Assembly: GCF_018885265.1 (NCBI RefSeq)
Contig: NZ_CP076538.1
Coordinates: forward strand, 62,001 to 126,000
Direction: 5' to 3'
Length of the DNA: 64,000 nucleotides
Origin: Amycolatopsis aidingensis
GTDB lineage: Bacteria; Actinomycetota; Actinomycetes; Mycobacteriales; Pseudonocardiaceae
Positions 15,296 through 24,591 of this stretch are shown piece by piece (position 1 is the stretch's first letter; every line of letters starts with the position of its first letter). Below the pieces are notes generated by a model. It did not search any database, had not been told where the DNA came from, and was given only the letters and a program-made list of their open reading frames with translations. A program made the position numbers and the translations under genes.

Positions 15296-16042
15296 TCAGT
15301 CGTCGAGCAAGGGCTCGAGGAGGGCACGTTGCTCGGCGGGGACGTACTCCGCGTAGTACTCGTACAGGGCGCGCCTGCCAAGGCGGCAGGCCAGCGGGCC
15401 GTCCCCGTCCCGTACCGCGCGCAGTACCTCGGCGTGATGCCGCACCGAGGCGCGCATCAGCGCAGCCCGGTCCCCGGCCCTGGTGAGCTTGTCCTCGATG
15501 AGGTCCAGCACCACCCCGCGCACCACCTCGCCGCACACCACCAGCAGCGGATTCTGGGTGGCGCGGGCCACCGCGTCATGGAAGGCGATATCGGCCCTGG
15601 CGAACTCCGCGTGGTCCCGCTCGAGCTTCTCGGTCATGGTCGCCAGCGCCTGCTCCATCTCCGCCAGTTGCTCCTGCGTGCGCAGCCGGGCGGCCAGCAG
15701 GTAGGCCGAGCCCTCCAGCATCATCCGGAACTGCAGCAGCTCGCCGAGTCCGAGATGGGCCGCGCGGGCCAGCCGGTGCATGGACTTGTGCAGCGCGGCC
15801 GGGGAGGCCGACAGCACCTCGGGGCCGCGCGGATCGCCCGCGCGGGAACGGATCACCTCGGCCGCCTGCAACACCCGCAGCGCCTCGCGCACCGTGGAGC
15901 GGCTGACCCCGAACTGCTCCATCAGCTCGCGCTCGCTCGGCAGCCGGTCGCCGGGAGCGAGGCCGCCGGTGAGCACGGCCTGCTCGATCTGCTCGACCAC
16001 CCGCTCGTACGCCCGCACCGGGGCGACCGGTTCGAACCTCAT
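15296..16042 (-). CDS. FadR-family GntR transcriptional regulator
   Basis: A 248-residue regulator. Residues 10-75 form the GntR winged helix (GDRLPSERELMEQFGVSRST, VREALRVLQAAEVI). Residues about 95-240 are the all-helical FCD effector domain with the ADIAFHDAVARAT and RHHAEVLRAVRDGD metal/ligand motifs. ATG at 16042 has an AGAGGGG RBS; a GTG six bases upstream is too close to it. It is divergent from the catabolic operon beginning at 16122 and its probable operator lies at 16093-16105, so it likely represses that operon until an organic-acid or amide-derived ligand binds. Confidence 0.92.
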   Translation of the reverse strand: MRFEPVAPVRAYERVVEQIEQAVLTGGLAPGDRLPSERELMEQFGVSRSTVREALRVLQAAEVIRSRAGDPRGPEVLSASPAALHKSMHRLARAAHLGLGELLQFRMMLEGSAYLLAARLRTQEQLAEMEQALATMTEKLERDHAEFARADIAFHDAVARATQNPLLVVCGEVVRGVVLDLIEDKLTRAGDRAALMRASVRHHAEVLRAVRDGDGPLACRLGRRALYEYYAEYVPAEQRALLEPLLDD

Positions 16043-16092
16043 TCGCACCGACCCCTCTTGACCGTCCCGATGCCGAGTGCAAACCTAGGCTA

Positions 16093-16105
16093 CTGGTCCG
16101 ACCAG
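16093..16105. promoter_or_regulatory. FadR-type operator palindrome CTGGTCCGACCAG
   Basis: CTGGT-CCG-ACCAG is a perfect inverted repeat in the 79-bp divergent spacer. It matches the TGGTNNNACCA consensus of FadR-subfamily GntR regulators. The operator lies 16 nt before the SBP start codon, well placed to block transcription of the operon. Confidence 0.75.
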
Positions 16106-16121
16106 CATACTGGGGTTGCCA

Positions 16122-17606
16122 ATGCGAGTACGGTTCCGCGTCGCGATCGCCGCGTTACTGCTGCTCGTGCCGGCCTGCTCGGCGGGTTCCACCGCCACGG
16201 TCGGCGGCGGGGAGTCCACCTTGGCGGTCGGGTTCAGCGCCGAGCCGAAGAACTTCGACTTCACCACCACCGACGGCTCCGCGATCCCGCAGGCCCTGCT
16301 CTACAACGTCTACGAGGGCCTGGTGAAACTGGACGGCTCGGGCCGGATCGTGCCGCTGCTGGCGAAGTCCTGGACGATCAGCCCGGACCGGCTCCGCTAC
16401 GACTTCCGGCTGCACGAGGGCGTCAGCTTCAGCAATGGTGCGCCGTTCACCGCCGAGGACGTGAAGTTCTCCATCGAGCGGGTGCGCACCGAGTGGACGG
16501 TCTCGCTGAAGTCCGCGATGGACGTGGTGGACCACGTCGAGGTCGTCGGGCCGGCACACGCCAGGGTGGTACTGAACCGGCCGAGCAACTCCTGGCTGTT
16601 CAGCATGGCAGGCCGGGTCGGCGCGATGTTCAGCCGTACCGGGGTGTCCGACCTGGCCAGCAAGCCGGTGGGCACCGGGCCGTACCTGGTCGCCGACCGG
16701 CGCCGGGGCGAGGAGATCGTGCTGCGCGAGAACCCGGACTACTGGGGCGAGGATCCTGCGTACGACGCCGTGCACCTGAAGTACTACGCGGACCCCACCG
16801 CGCTGAACAACGCGCTGCTGAGCAACGGGATCGACGTCATCTCGGCGATCGCGGCACCGGACTCGGTCCCGCAGTTCGAGGCCGATGAGCGGTTCCAGGT
16901 CAGCCAGGGCACCACCAACGGCGAGGTGGTGCTGGCCTTCAACAACGCCCGCCCGCCGCTGGACGACCTCCGGGTGCGCCGCGCGCTGACCATGGCCATC
17001 GACCGGGAGGCGCTGCTGGCCACCGCGATGGCCGGGCGCGGCACGCTGATCGGCAGCATGGTGCCGCCGACCGACCCCTGGTACGAGGACCTCTCCGGGT
17101 ACTACCCGCACGATCCGGACCGGGCGCGCGCCCTGCTCGCCGCGGCCGGGGCCACCGACCTGAGCCTGCGGCTGCGGATCCCGAACCTGCCGTACGCGAT
17201 GTCCTCCGCCCAGGTGATCACCTCGCAGCTGGCCGAGGTGGGCGTCCAGGTCACCATCGAGCCGCTGGACTTCCCCGCCGTCTGGCTGCAAAGCGTGTTC
17301 ACCGACCACGACTACGACCTCTCGATCATCCAGCACGTCGAGGCGCGGGACATCACCACCTTCGGCGACCCGGACTACTACTGGGGCTACGACAACCCAC
17401 GGGTGCGGGAGCTGTTGACCGAGGCCGACAGCGGCACTCCGGAGCAGCGGATCGCGACCATGCGGGAGGTGGCCCGCACCATCACCGCGGACGCCGCCGC
17501 CTGCTGGTTGTTCCTGTTCCCGAACGTGGTGGCCGCCAAGAAGAAGGTCACCGGGCTGGTGCGCAATCAGGTCAGCGAGTCCTTCGACCTGACCGGCCTG
17601 ACATGA
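16122..17606 (+). CDS. Peptide/nickel-type ABC transporter substrate-binding lipoprotein
   Basis: A 494-residue SBP_bac_5 (DppA/OppA) protein. A lipoprotein signal ends LLLVPACS with Cys19 as the lipidation site. Family features include YNVYEGLVKLD, LRYDFRLHEGVSFSNG, TAEDVKFSIERV, GTGPYLV and RRALTMAIDREALL. It should bind a small peptide-like or amide-bearing ligand outside the membrane and deliver it to the two permeases downstream. ATG at 16122 is preferred to a TTG six bases upstream. First gene of the eight-gene operon ending with the amidase. Confidence 0.93.
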   Translation: MRVRFRVAIAALLLLVPACSAGSTATVGGGESTLAVGFSAEPKNFDFTTTDGSAIPQALLYNVYEGLVKLDGSGRIVPLLAKSWTISPDRLRYDFRLHEGVSFSNGAPFTAEDVKFSIERVRTEWTVSLKSAMDVVDHVEVVGPAHARVVLNRPSNSWLFSMAGRVGAMFSRTGVSDLASKPVGTGPYLVADRRRGEEIVLRENPDYWGEDPAYDAVHLKYYADPTALNNALLSNGIDVISAIAAPDSVPQFEADERFQVSQGTTNGEVVLAFNNARPPLDDLRVRRALTMAIDREALLATAMAGRGTLIGSMVPPTDPWYEDLSGYYPHDPDRARALLAAAGATDLSLRLRIPNLPYAMSSAQVITSQLAEVGVQVTIEPLDFPAVWLQSVFTDHDYDLSIIQHVEARDITTFGDPDYYWGYDNPRVRELLTEADSGTPEQRIATMREVARTITADAAACWLFLFPNVVAAKKKVTGLVRNQVSESFDLTGLT

Positions 17607-17612
17607 CACAGC

Positions 17613-17662
17613 GGCGCGGAGCGCCCCCGTTTGGGCGGTGGTGGGAGACGGGAGGGAGGGCA
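17613..17662. repeat. Second copy of the GGTGGTGGGAGACGGG intergenic repeat
   Basis: Region 17613-17662 resembles 4366-4418: both contain GCG-CC-CCGT-TGGG-GGTGG followed by TGGGAGACGGG and GGAGGG. The terminal inverted repeats seen in the first copy are not complete here. It lies between the SBP and permease genes and may act as an intra-operon attenuator. Confidence 0.55.
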
Positions 17663-17664
17663 CC

Positions 17665-18609
17665 ATGATCGGCGCGGTGCTGCGCCGTGGCACGATCTTC
17701 CTGGCCAGCGTGCTGGCCGCCTCGATCGTGATCTTCCTGTGCATGGCGGTGCTGCCAGGCGACCCGGCACAGGTCGCGCTCGGGGTGAACGCCACCCCCG
17801 AGCTGGTCCAGCGGACCAGGCAGGAGTTCGGCCTCGACCGCCCGCTGCTCACCCAGTACCTGGACTGGATGGGCGGGCTGGCAGGCGGCGACTTCGGGCG
17901 TTCCTACGTCACCGGGCAACCGATCGGCCCGCAGCTGGCCGACCGGCTCGGCGTAACTCTCTGGCTGGTCGGGGCCGGGATGCTGGTGGCGCTCCTGCTC
18001 GCACTGCCGCTGGGCATCCTCGCCGCGGTGCGGCACCGCAGGCCCAGCGGGACGGTGGTGACCGGGCTGGCGCAGCTCGGCGTCGCGGTGCCTGCCTTCC
18101 TCGCCGGGATCATCCTGGTGCAGGTCTTCGCGGTGCGGCTGGGCTGGCTGCCGTCGGGCGGATGGACCCCGCCGGTGCGGGATCCGGTGGAGTGGCTGCG
18201 CGGCCTGGTGCTGCCCGCGATCTCGCTCGGCCTGGTGCAGGGTGCCGTGCTCACCCGCTACGTGCGCTCCGCGGTGCTGGACGTGCTCGGCGAGGACTAC
18301 CTGCGCACCGCAAGGGCCAAGGGGCTGCGGCCGGGGCAGGCCCTGGTCCGGCACGGGCTGCGCAACGCCGCCGTGCCGGTGGTCACCGTGCTCGGCCTGC
18401 AACTGGCCACCCTGCTGGTCGGCGCCGTGGTGGTGGAGCGGGTGTTCGTACTGCCGGGGCTGGGCAGCATGCTGCTGGACGCGGTCTCCGCCCGCGACCT
18501 GCTGGCCGTGCAGGGCATCGTGCTCGTCCTCGTGGTGGGTGTGCTGCTGGTCAACTTCGCCGTGGACCTGCTGTACACCGTGCTCGACCCACGCCTGCGG
18601 AGGTCCTGA
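17665..18609 (+). CDS. ABC transporter permease, DppB/OppB type
   Basis: A 314-residue membrane protein with about six helices, typical of BPD_transp_1 permeases. The periplasmic N-terminal region has FGLDRPLLTQYLDWMGGL and GDFGRSYVTGQP. The EAA cytoplasmic loop is YLRTARAKGLRPGQALVRHG. ATG at 17665 (MIGAVLRRG) is used: an upstream in-frame GTG would add residues from a repeated intergenic sequence. The 58-bp spacer after the SBP gene contains a copy of the element seen at 4373-4412. Its stop overlaps the next ATG by one base (TGATG). Confidence 0.94.
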   Translation: MIGAVLRRGTIFLASVLAASIVIFLCMAVLPGDPAQVALGVNATPELVQRTRQEFGLDRPLLTQYLDWMGGLAGGDFGRSYVTGQPIGPQLADRLGVTLWLVGAGMLVALLLALPLGILAAVRHRRPSGTVVTGLAQLGVAVPAFLAGIILVQVFAVRLGWLPSGGWTPPVRDPVEWLRGLVLPAISLGLVQGAVLTRYVRSAVLDVLGEDYLRTARAKGLRPGQALVRHGLRNAAVPVVTVLGLQLATLLVGAVVVERVFVLPGLGSMLLDAVSARDLLAVQGIVLVLVVGVLLVNFAVDLLYTVLDPRLRRS

Positions 18610-19418
18610 TGCCACGCACCCTCCCGCTCGGCGCCTGCCTGATCGGCCTGGTGGTCCTCGCCGCGCTGGTGTCCTTCCTGTGGACCCCGCACGACCCCGA
18701 GCATGTGGACGCCACCGTGCGGCTGCTCGGGCCGACCGGGGAGTACCCGCTGGGCACCGACAAGTTCGGCCGGGACCTCGCCAGCCAGCTGATGGTCGGC
18801 GCCCGCACCACGCTGTACGTCGGGGTGGTGGCCGTCGGCGTGGCCGCGCTGCTCGGCACCCCGCTCGGGATCCTGGCCGGGATGTCCGGCTCCTGGCTCG
18901 GTGAGCTGGTCATGCGGGTGAACGACCTGGTACTGGCCTTTCCCGCGCTGCTGCTGGCGATCATGCTCGGCGCGATCTACGGGGCGTCCACGCTGACCGC
19001 CATGATCGCGATCGGCATCGCCACCGTGCCCTCCTTCGCCCGGATCGCCCGCTCCGGCACCCTGCGGGTGATGAGCACCGAGTACGTGCTCGCGGCCAGG
19101 GCCGCGGGCAGGCCCCGGTGGTGGATCGCGGTGCGGCACGTCTTCCCGAACATCTCCGGGCTGCTGCTGGTGCAGTCCTCGGTGTCCTTCGCGATCGCCG
19201 TGCTCGCCGAGGCGGCCCTTTCCTTCCTCGGCTTCGGTACCCGGCCACCCACCCCGTCCTGGGGCCGGATGTTGCAGGAGTCGCAGGAGCTGCTTGCCGT
19301 GGACGCCCGGCTCGCGCTGGTGCCTGGGGCGGCCATCGCGCTGGCCGTGCTCGGGTTCAACCTGCTCGGCGACGGCCTGCGGGACCGCTTCGACCCGAAG
19401 CTGGAGGCACGCCGATGA
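18609..19418 (+). CDS. ABC transporter permease, DppC/OppC type
   Basis: A 269-residue permease. Residues 40-60 (YPLGTDKFGRDLASQLMVGA) are the DppC N-terminal signature. The EAA loop is EYVLAARAAGRPRWWIAVRH, followed by FPNISGLLLVQ and LSFLGFGTRPPTPSWGRML, highly typical of this family. It pairs with the DppB-type permease. Overlaps of 1 and 4 bases with its neighbours indicate translational coupling. Confidence 0.94.
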   Translation: MPRTLPLGACLIGLVVLAALVSFLWTPHDPEHVDATVRLLGPTGEYPLGTDKFGRDLASQLMVGARTTLYVGVVAVGVAALLGTPLGILAGMSGSWLGELVMRVNDLVLAFPALLLAIMLGAIYGASTLTAMIAIGIATVPSFARIARSGTLRVMSTEYVLAARAAGRPRWWIAVRHVFPNISGLLLVQSSVSFAIAVLAEAALSFLGFGTRPPTPSWGRMLQESQELLAVDARLALVPGAAIALAVLGFNLLGDGLRDRFDPKLEARR

Positions 19419-20188
19419 CCCTGCGGGCGGCGGAGCTCGGCATCCACTCGCCGAGTGCGGCACTGGTCGAGGAGGTGTCCTTCACGGTCGAGCCCGGCGA
19501 GCGGGTCGGGCTGATCGGGGAGTCCGGTTCCGGCAAGTCGCTGCTCGCGGCCGCGATCATGGGCCTGCTCCCGCCGGGCCTCACCGCGACCGGCAGTGTG
19601 CGGCTGGCAGGCAGGGAACTGCTCGGCGCGGGGGAGCGCACCCTGTCCGGGCTGCGCGGCCGGTCGATGGCCATGGTGTTCCAAGAACCGATGTCGGCGC
19701 TCAACCCGGCGATGCGGGTGGGCCGCCAGGTCGCCGAGGCCATGCTGCTGCACGCCACCCAGCCGGGCAGGCGGGCCGCCCGGTCGGCCGCGGTGGACCT
19801 GCTGGACCGGGTGCGGCTGCCCGATCCGGAACGCATCGCGCGGGCCTACCCGCACCAGCTCTCCGGCGGGCAGCGGCAACGGGTGGTGCTGGCCATCGCG
19901 CTGGCCAACGACCCCGCGCTGCTGATCTGCGACGAGCCGACCACCGCGCTGGACGTCACCGTGCAGGCCAGCATCCTGGAACTGATCGTGGCCGCGAGCA
20001 GGGACCGGGACCGCTCCCTGCTGTTCATCACCCACGACCTGGCCGTGGTGGCCGAGGTCTGCGAGCGGGTGCTGGTGCTGTACCGGGGCCGGGTGGTCGA
20101 ACAGGGCAGCACCGGGCAGGTGCTGCGCGCCCCGGAGCACGAGTACACCCGGCGGCTGCTCGCGGCGTCCAGCATGGAGGTCGGATGA
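19415..20188 (+). CDS. ABC transporter ATP-binding protein, DppD type
   Basis: A 257-residue ATPase with Walker A GESGSGKS (about 35-42), Q-loop FQEPMSALNP, signature LSGGQRQR, Walker B LLICDEPTTALD and the switch region FITHDLAVVAEVC. The end lacks the usual long oligopeptide-transporter C-terminal extension, so it is shorter than the typical 320 residues. It powers the importer together with the next gene, whose ATG overlaps its stop. Confidence 0.94.
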   Translation: MTLRAAELGIHSPSAALVEEVSFTVEPGERVGLIGESGSGKSLLAAAIMGLLPPGLTATGSVRLAGRELLGAGERTLSGLRGRSMAMVFQEPMSALNPAMRVGRQVAEAMLLHATQPGRRAARSAAVDLLDRVRLPDPERIARAYPHQLSGGQRQRVVLAIALANDPALLICDEPTTALDVTVQASILELIVAASRDRDRSLLFITHDLAVVAEVCERVLVLYRGRVVEQGSTGQVLRAPEHEYTRRLLAASSMEVG

Positions 20189-20961
20189 TCGAGGTACGCG
20201 ACCTGCGGCGCGAGTACCGGCGCCGGTTCGCCCGCGCCGGGGTCACCGCGCTGCGCGGGGTGAGCCTTGACATCGAGCGGGGCGGCCGGTTCGGCATCGT
20301 CGGCGAGTCCGGCTCCGGTAAGTCCACCCTGGTCCGGCTGCTGGCCGGGCTGGACCGGCCGAGCGCGGGCACGGTCTCCTTCGGTGGCAGGCGGATCGAC
20401 AACCTGCCGGAGCGCAAGCTCGGCTTCCTGCGCTCGGAGCTGCAGCTGGTGTTCCAGGATCCGATGGGTTCGCTGGACCCGCGGATGCGGGTGCGCGACA
20501 TCATCAGCGAACCGCTCGGCAGGCACCGCGGGCACCGGGAACGGGTACGCGAGCTGCTGGCCGCCGTGGACCTGCCTGCCGACGCGGGTGCGCGGTACCC
20601 GCACCAGTTCTCCGGCGGGCAGCGGCAGCGGATCTCGATCGCCCGCGCGCTCGCCCCGCGGCCGTCGGTGCTGATCGCGGACGAGCCGGTCAGCGCACTG
20701 GACGTGCTGGTGCGGGCGCAGATCCTGGAGCTGCTGGCCGAACTGGTCGAGCGCTACCGGCTCACCCTGATCTTCGTCTCGCACGACCTGGCCGTGGTGC
20801 GCCAGGTGTGCGACACCGTCGCCGTGCTGCGGGCCGGTGAGCTGGTCGAGCTCGGCCCGGTCGAGCAGGTCTACGGCGCGCCCGCCCATCCCTACACCCG
20901 CGAACTGCTTGCGGCCGCGCCCAGCCTGCGCCGTGCGCTGGCCCGGTTGGAGGAACGGTGA
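20185..20961 (+). CDS. ABC transporter ATP-binding protein, DppF type
   Basis: A 258-residue ATPase: Walker A GESGSGKS, Q-loop FQDPMGSLDPRM, signature FSGGQRQR, Walker B LIADEPVSALD, switch VSHDLAVVRQVC, and the C-terminal AHPYTRELLAAAP motif of oligopeptide/dipeptide importers. ATG overlaps the previous TGA (ATGA). It completes a full DppABCDF-type system and is followed by the aldehyde dehydrogenase with a 4-bp overlap (GTGA). Confidence 0.94.
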   Translation: MIEVRDLRREYRRRFARAGVTALRGVSLDIERGGRFGIVGESGSGKSTLVRLLAGLDRPSAGTVSFGGRRIDNLPERKLGFLRSELQLVFQDPMGSLDPRMRVRDIISEPLGRHRGHRERVRELLAAVDLPADAGARYPHQFSGGQRQRISIARALAPRPSVLIADEPVSALDVLVRAQILELLAELVERYRLTLIFVSHDLAVVRQVCDTVAVLRAGELVELGPVEQVYGAPAHPYTRELLAAAPSLRRALARLEER

Positions 20962-22406
20962 CCATGTTCGACCCGCCCTACCCGGACGGCCTTCCGGTCG
21001 GCGACCGCTGGGTACCGGTGCCGGAAACCGCCCCGGTGACCTTCCCCTACGACGGTGCCGTGGTCGCCGCCGCGCCGGTGGGCGGCACCGAGCACGTCCG
21101 GCTGGCCGTACGCGCGGCGACCGAGGTGCGGGCCGAGGTGGCGGCGCTGCCCTCGCACCGGCGCCGGGCGGTACTCACCGCGGTGGGCCAGGCGCTGGAG
21201 TCGCGGCGGGCGGAGCTCGAGCGGCTGCTGGTACTGGAGACCGGCAAGCCGCTGGTGGACTGCCGGGTCGAGGTCGCCCGCACCCTGGTCACCTGGCAGG
21301 CCGCCGCCGAGGAGGTGGCCCGGCTGCACGGCGAGACCGTTCCGCTGGACCTGCTGCCCTCCGGTGAGGGCCTGCTCGGGTTCTGGACCCGCAGGCCGAT
21401 CGGGGTGGTGGCCGGGATCGCCGGATTCAACTACCCGCTGCTGCTCGCCTCGCACAAGATCGCACCGGCGCTCGCCGCCGGCTGCCCGGTGATCGGCAAA
21501 CCGGCCCCGGCCACCCCGCTGACCACCCTCTGGCTGGTGCACCTCGTGCGCGAGGCCGCGGCGCTGGCCGGTGCCCCGCAAGCGCTTGCGCAGCTGGTCA
21601 CCGGGGACGCCGAGGTGGGCGCGGCGCTGGTCGGCGACCCCGGGGTTGCCGCGGTGTCCTTCACCGGATCGGCCGCCGTCGGGCACCGCATCGCCAGGGC
21701 CGCCGCGCCGCGCAAGACCCTGCTCGAGCTCGGCTCGAACGCCGCGCTGGTGGTCGCCCCGGATGCCGAGTTGGACGCCGCGGTGGACGCCGTGCTGCGC
21801 GGCGGGTTCTACGCCTCCGGGCAGGCCTGCATCTCGGTGCAGCGGGTGCTGCTTACCGCGGAGATCGCCGCCGAGTTCGCCGCGCGGCTGCTGGCCCGGC
21901 TGGACGAGCTGGTCCTCGGGGACCCGCGTGCGGACACCACCAGGGTGTCCGCGCTGATCGACCGGCCCTCCACCGAACGGGTGCTGGGCTGGATCGAGGC
22001 GGCGGTGGCCGCCGGGGCGCGGGTGCTCGCGGGTGGCGACCTCGTGGGCGGGGTGCTGCGGCCGACCGTGCTCACCGAGGTCCCGGACGGCGCCGACTGC
22101 TGGGACGAGGAGGTGTTCGGCCCGGTGGTCTGCCTGCGCACGGTGCCCGATGTGGACACCGCGCTGGCGCAGGTGAACGCTTCCCGGTACGGCCTGCACG
22201 CCAGCGTGTTCACCGGCTCGCTGCGCACCGCGCTGCGGGCGGTGGAAGCACTGGAGGTCGGCGGGGTGGTGGTGAACGAGGTGCCGGGGTTCCGCTCGGA
22301 CACCATGCCCTACGGCGGGGTGAAGGACTCCGGCATCGGCAGGGAGGGGCCGCGGTTCGCCGTAGCGGAGCTGACCGTGACCCGGATGGCGGTGATCCGG
22401 CCGTGA
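20958..22406 (+). CDS. NAD(P)-dependent aldehyde dehydrogenase
   Basis: A 482-residue ALDH superfamily enzyme. Catalytic Glu257 lies in LLELGSNA and the nucleophile Cys291 in GQACIS. Other motifs are AGFNYPLLL (Asn in the oxyanion site), VSFTGSAAVG for NAD binding, and EEVFGPVVCLRTV near the end. GTG start within the stop of the upstream ATPase gene. With the SDR and amidase downstream it implies oxidation of an aldehyde produced from the imported compound. The substrate is not deducible. Confidence 0.93.
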   Translation: MTMFDPPYPDGLPVGDRWVPVPETAPVTFPYDGAVVAAAPVGGTEHVRLAVRAATEVRAEVAALPSHRRRAVLTAVGQALESRRAELERLLVLETGKPLVDCRVEVARTLVTWQAAAEEVARLHGETVPLDLLPSGEGLLGFWTRRPIGVVAGIAGFNYPLLLASHKIAPALAAGCPVIGKPAPATPLTTLWLVHLVREAAALAGAPQALAQLVTGDAEVGAALVGDPGVAAVSFTGSAAVGHRIARAAAPRKTLLELGSNAALVVAPDAELDAAVDAVLRGGFYASGQACISVQRVLLTAEIAAEFAARLLARLDELVLGDPRADTTRVSALIDRPSTERVLGWIEAAVAAGARVLAGGDLVGGVLRPTVLTEVPDGADCWDEEVFGPVVCLRTVPDVDTALAQVNASRYGLHASVFTGSLRTALRAVEALEVGGVVVNEVPGFRSDTMPYGGVKDSGIGREGPRFAVAELTVTRMAVIRP

Positions 22407-23176
22407 GCTACACCGGCTTGTTCCGGCTGGACGGCAGGCGCGCCGTGGTGCTGGGCGCGGGCAGCGGGATCGGCAGGGAGTCGGCGCGCGCACTGGCCGC
22501 GCATGGGGCGGCCGTGGTCTGCGCGGACCGGGACCTGGCGGGGGCCACCGAGACGGCCGACCTGGCCGGGGAACACGCCGAGGCCTACCGGCTGGACCTG
22601 CTGGATCCCGCCGCGGTCGAGCGGGCCGCCGCCGAGCTCAGGGACCTGGACATCGTGGTGCTCACCGCGGCGATGAACGTGCGCAAGCGTTTGCTGGACT
22701 ACCGGCGGGAGGAGTTCGACCGGGTGGTCGCGCTGAACCTCGGGGCTTCCTTCGAGGTGGTACGGGCGTTCGGGGCGCGCCTGGTGGCCAGGGGCGGCGG
22801 CAGCATCATCGCCTTCTCCTCCATCCGGGCTAGCACCGTGGAGCCGGGGCAGGGGGTGTACGCGGCCACCAAGGCGGGGCTGGTGCAACTGCTGCGCACG
22901 GCGGCAGCCGAGTTCGGTCCGGCCGGGGTGCGGGTGAACGCCATCGCGCCCGGTGTCGTCGAGACCCCGCTGACCGAGCAGATCAAGGCCGATCCGGACT
23001 GGTACCGGGCCTACGCGAACAAGAGCGCGCTGGGCCGGTGGGCGCGGCCTGCCGAGCTGGCAGGCGCGGTGGTCTACCTGGCCTCGGACGCGGCCAGCTT
23101 CGTCACCGGCGCCGTGCTCCCGGTGGATGGCGGCTGGACGGCGGTGGACGGACGCTACGACCCGCCAGCAGGGTAG
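22403..23176 (+). CDS. Short-chain dehydrogenase/reductase (SDR)
   Basis: A 257-residue classical SDR. The nucleotide-binding GAGSGIGR motif sits at 18-25, Asp41 follows in CADRD, the catalytic set is Ser140, Tyr153 and Lys157 (YAATK), and the C-terminal PVDGGWTA is typical. It carries LTAAMN in place of the usual NNAG, a common variant. GTG overlaps the ALDH stop. Probably oxidises a hydroxyl intermediate in the same pathway. Confidence 0.93.
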   Translation: MSYTGLFRLDGRRAVVLGAGSGIGRESARALAAHGAAVVCADRDLAGATETADLAGEHAEAYRLDLLDPAAVERAAAELRDLDIVVLTAAMNVRKRLLDYRREEFDRVVALNLGASFEVVRAFGARLVARGGGSIIAFSSIRASTVEPGQGVYAATKAGLVQLLRTAAAEFGPAGVRVNAIAPGVVETPLTEQIKADPDWYRAYANKSALGRWARPAELAGAVVYLASDAASFVTGAVLPVDGGWTAVDGRYDPPAG

Positions 23177-23202
23177 GTCTTTCTCGTGCGGAAGGAGTGC
23201 CG

Positions 23203-24585
23203 GTGAGCGACCTGATCGAGCTGAACGCGACCGAACTGGTCGAGGGCTATCGCGGTGGGACGGTCTCCCCGGTGCAGGTCATCGAGGCGGCCATCGCCAG
23301 GATCGAGGAGCTGGAGCCGACCCTGTGCGCGTTGTACGCCTTCGATCCGGAGGGGGCGCTGGCTGCGGCACGGGCCTCGGCGCGGCGCTGGCTGGCAGGC
23401 AGCCCGCTCGGCCCGGTGGACGGGGTGCCGTGCACGCTCAAGGAGAACATCGCCACCGCGGGCACCCCGATCCCGCTCGGCACGGCCGCGAGCGAGCTGG
23501 TGCCGGCTTCCGCCGACGGCCCTGCCGCGGCGCGGCTGCGCGAGTCCGGCGCCGTGCTGCTCGGCAAGACCACCATGCCCGACTACGGGATGCTCACCTC
23601 GGGCCTTTCCAGTTTCCACCCGCTCGCCCGCAACCCCTGGGACACCACCCGCACCCCCGGCGGATCCAGTGCGGGCGCGGCGGCCGCGGCGGCGGCCCGG
23701 TACGCGCCACTGCACGTCGGTACCGATATCGGCGGCTCGATCCGGCTGCCTGCCGGCTGGTGCGGGCTGGTCGGGCTGAAGCCCAGCTTCGGCAGGGTGC
23801 CGGTGGACCCGCCCTACCCCGGCCGGGTAGCCGGCCCGATGACCAGGACCGCCGCCGACGCCGGGCTGCTGATGCGGGTGCTGTCCCGGCCCGATTCCAG
23901 GGACCACCTGAGCCTGCCGCCTGCCGAGCTGGATTTCGCCGCCGACCCTGCCGAGGTCGCCGGGCTGCGGGTGGGCCTGCACCTGGACGCCGGGACCGGG
24001 CTCGCCGTGGCACCGGAGGTGGCGGCCGCGGTCCGCGCGGCCGCCATCGCCTTTGAACGGGCGGGCGCCGTGGTCGAACCGGTCGAGCCCTTCCTCACCA
24101 GGGAGATGCTGGACGGGCTGGACCTGTTCTGGCGCACCCGGTTCCTCGCCGACACCGCCGAGCTGCCGCCGCAGCGGTGGGAGCGGATCCTGCCCTATAT
24201 CGCCGACTGGGTGCGCGGGGCGGAGGGTGCCTCCGGGGTGCAGGTGTACCGCGGGTTCGCCCAGATCGACGCGATCAGCGTGGCCGCCCTGCGCGCCTGC
24301 GCCCCGTTCGACGTGGTGCTTTCCCCTGTGTGCCCGGTGCAGCCGCCACCAGCGGACTGGGCCTCGCCGACCAACGACCCGGACGCGCCCTTCGAGCACA
24401 TCGCCTTCACCGTGCCGTACAACATGTCCGGCCAGCCCTCGGTGACGGTGAACTGCGGCTACACCACGGGCGGGCAGCCGATCGGGCTACAGCTCACCGG
24501 CCGCCGGTTCGACGATCCCGGCCTGCTCAGGGTGGCCGCCGCCTACGAACGGCTACGCCCCGCCCAGCACCCCTGGCCGCTCTGA
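23203..24585 (+). CDS. Amidase (amidase signature family)
   Basis: A 460-residue amidase signature enzyme. The Ser-cisSer-Lys triad is complete: Lys80 in TLKEN, Ser155 in GGSSAG and Ser179 in GTDIGGSIRLPA. The last part holds FTVPYNMSGQPSVTVNCG and GLQLTGRRFDD, as in indoleacetamide/6-aminohexanoate hydrolase-like members. GTG at 23203 with a GAAGGAG RBS 5 nt upstream. It ends the operon, so the imported substrate is probably an amide cleaved inside the cell. Confidence 0.94.
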   Translation: MSDLIELNATELVEGYRGGTVSPVQVIEAAIARIEELEPTLCALYAFDPEGALAAARASARRWLAGSPLGPVDGVPCTLKENIATAGTPIPLGTAASELVPASADGPAAARLRESGAVLLGKTTMPDYGMLTSGLSSFHPLARNPWDTTRTPGGSSAGAAAAAAARYAPLHVGTDIGGSIRLPAGWCGLVGLKPSFGRVPVDPPYPGRVAGPMTRTAADAGLLMRVLSRPDSRDHLSLPPAELDFAADPAEVAGLRVGLHLDAGTGLAVAPEVAAAVRAAAIAFERAGAVVEPVEPFLTREMLDGLDLFWRTRFLADTAELPPQRWERILPYIADWVRGAEGASGVQVYRGFAQIDAISVAALRACAPFDVVLSPVCPVQPPPADWASPTNDPDAPFEHIAFTVPYNMSGQPSVTVNCGYTTGGQPIGLQLTGRRFDDPGLLRVAAAYERLRPAQHPWPL

Positions 24586-24591
24586 CCGGTT

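Noticed and set aside
16155..17852. Minus-strand frame of 565 codons over the substrate-binding protein
   Set aside because: No recognisable domain; the opposite strand encodes a lipoprotein with an intact family profile.
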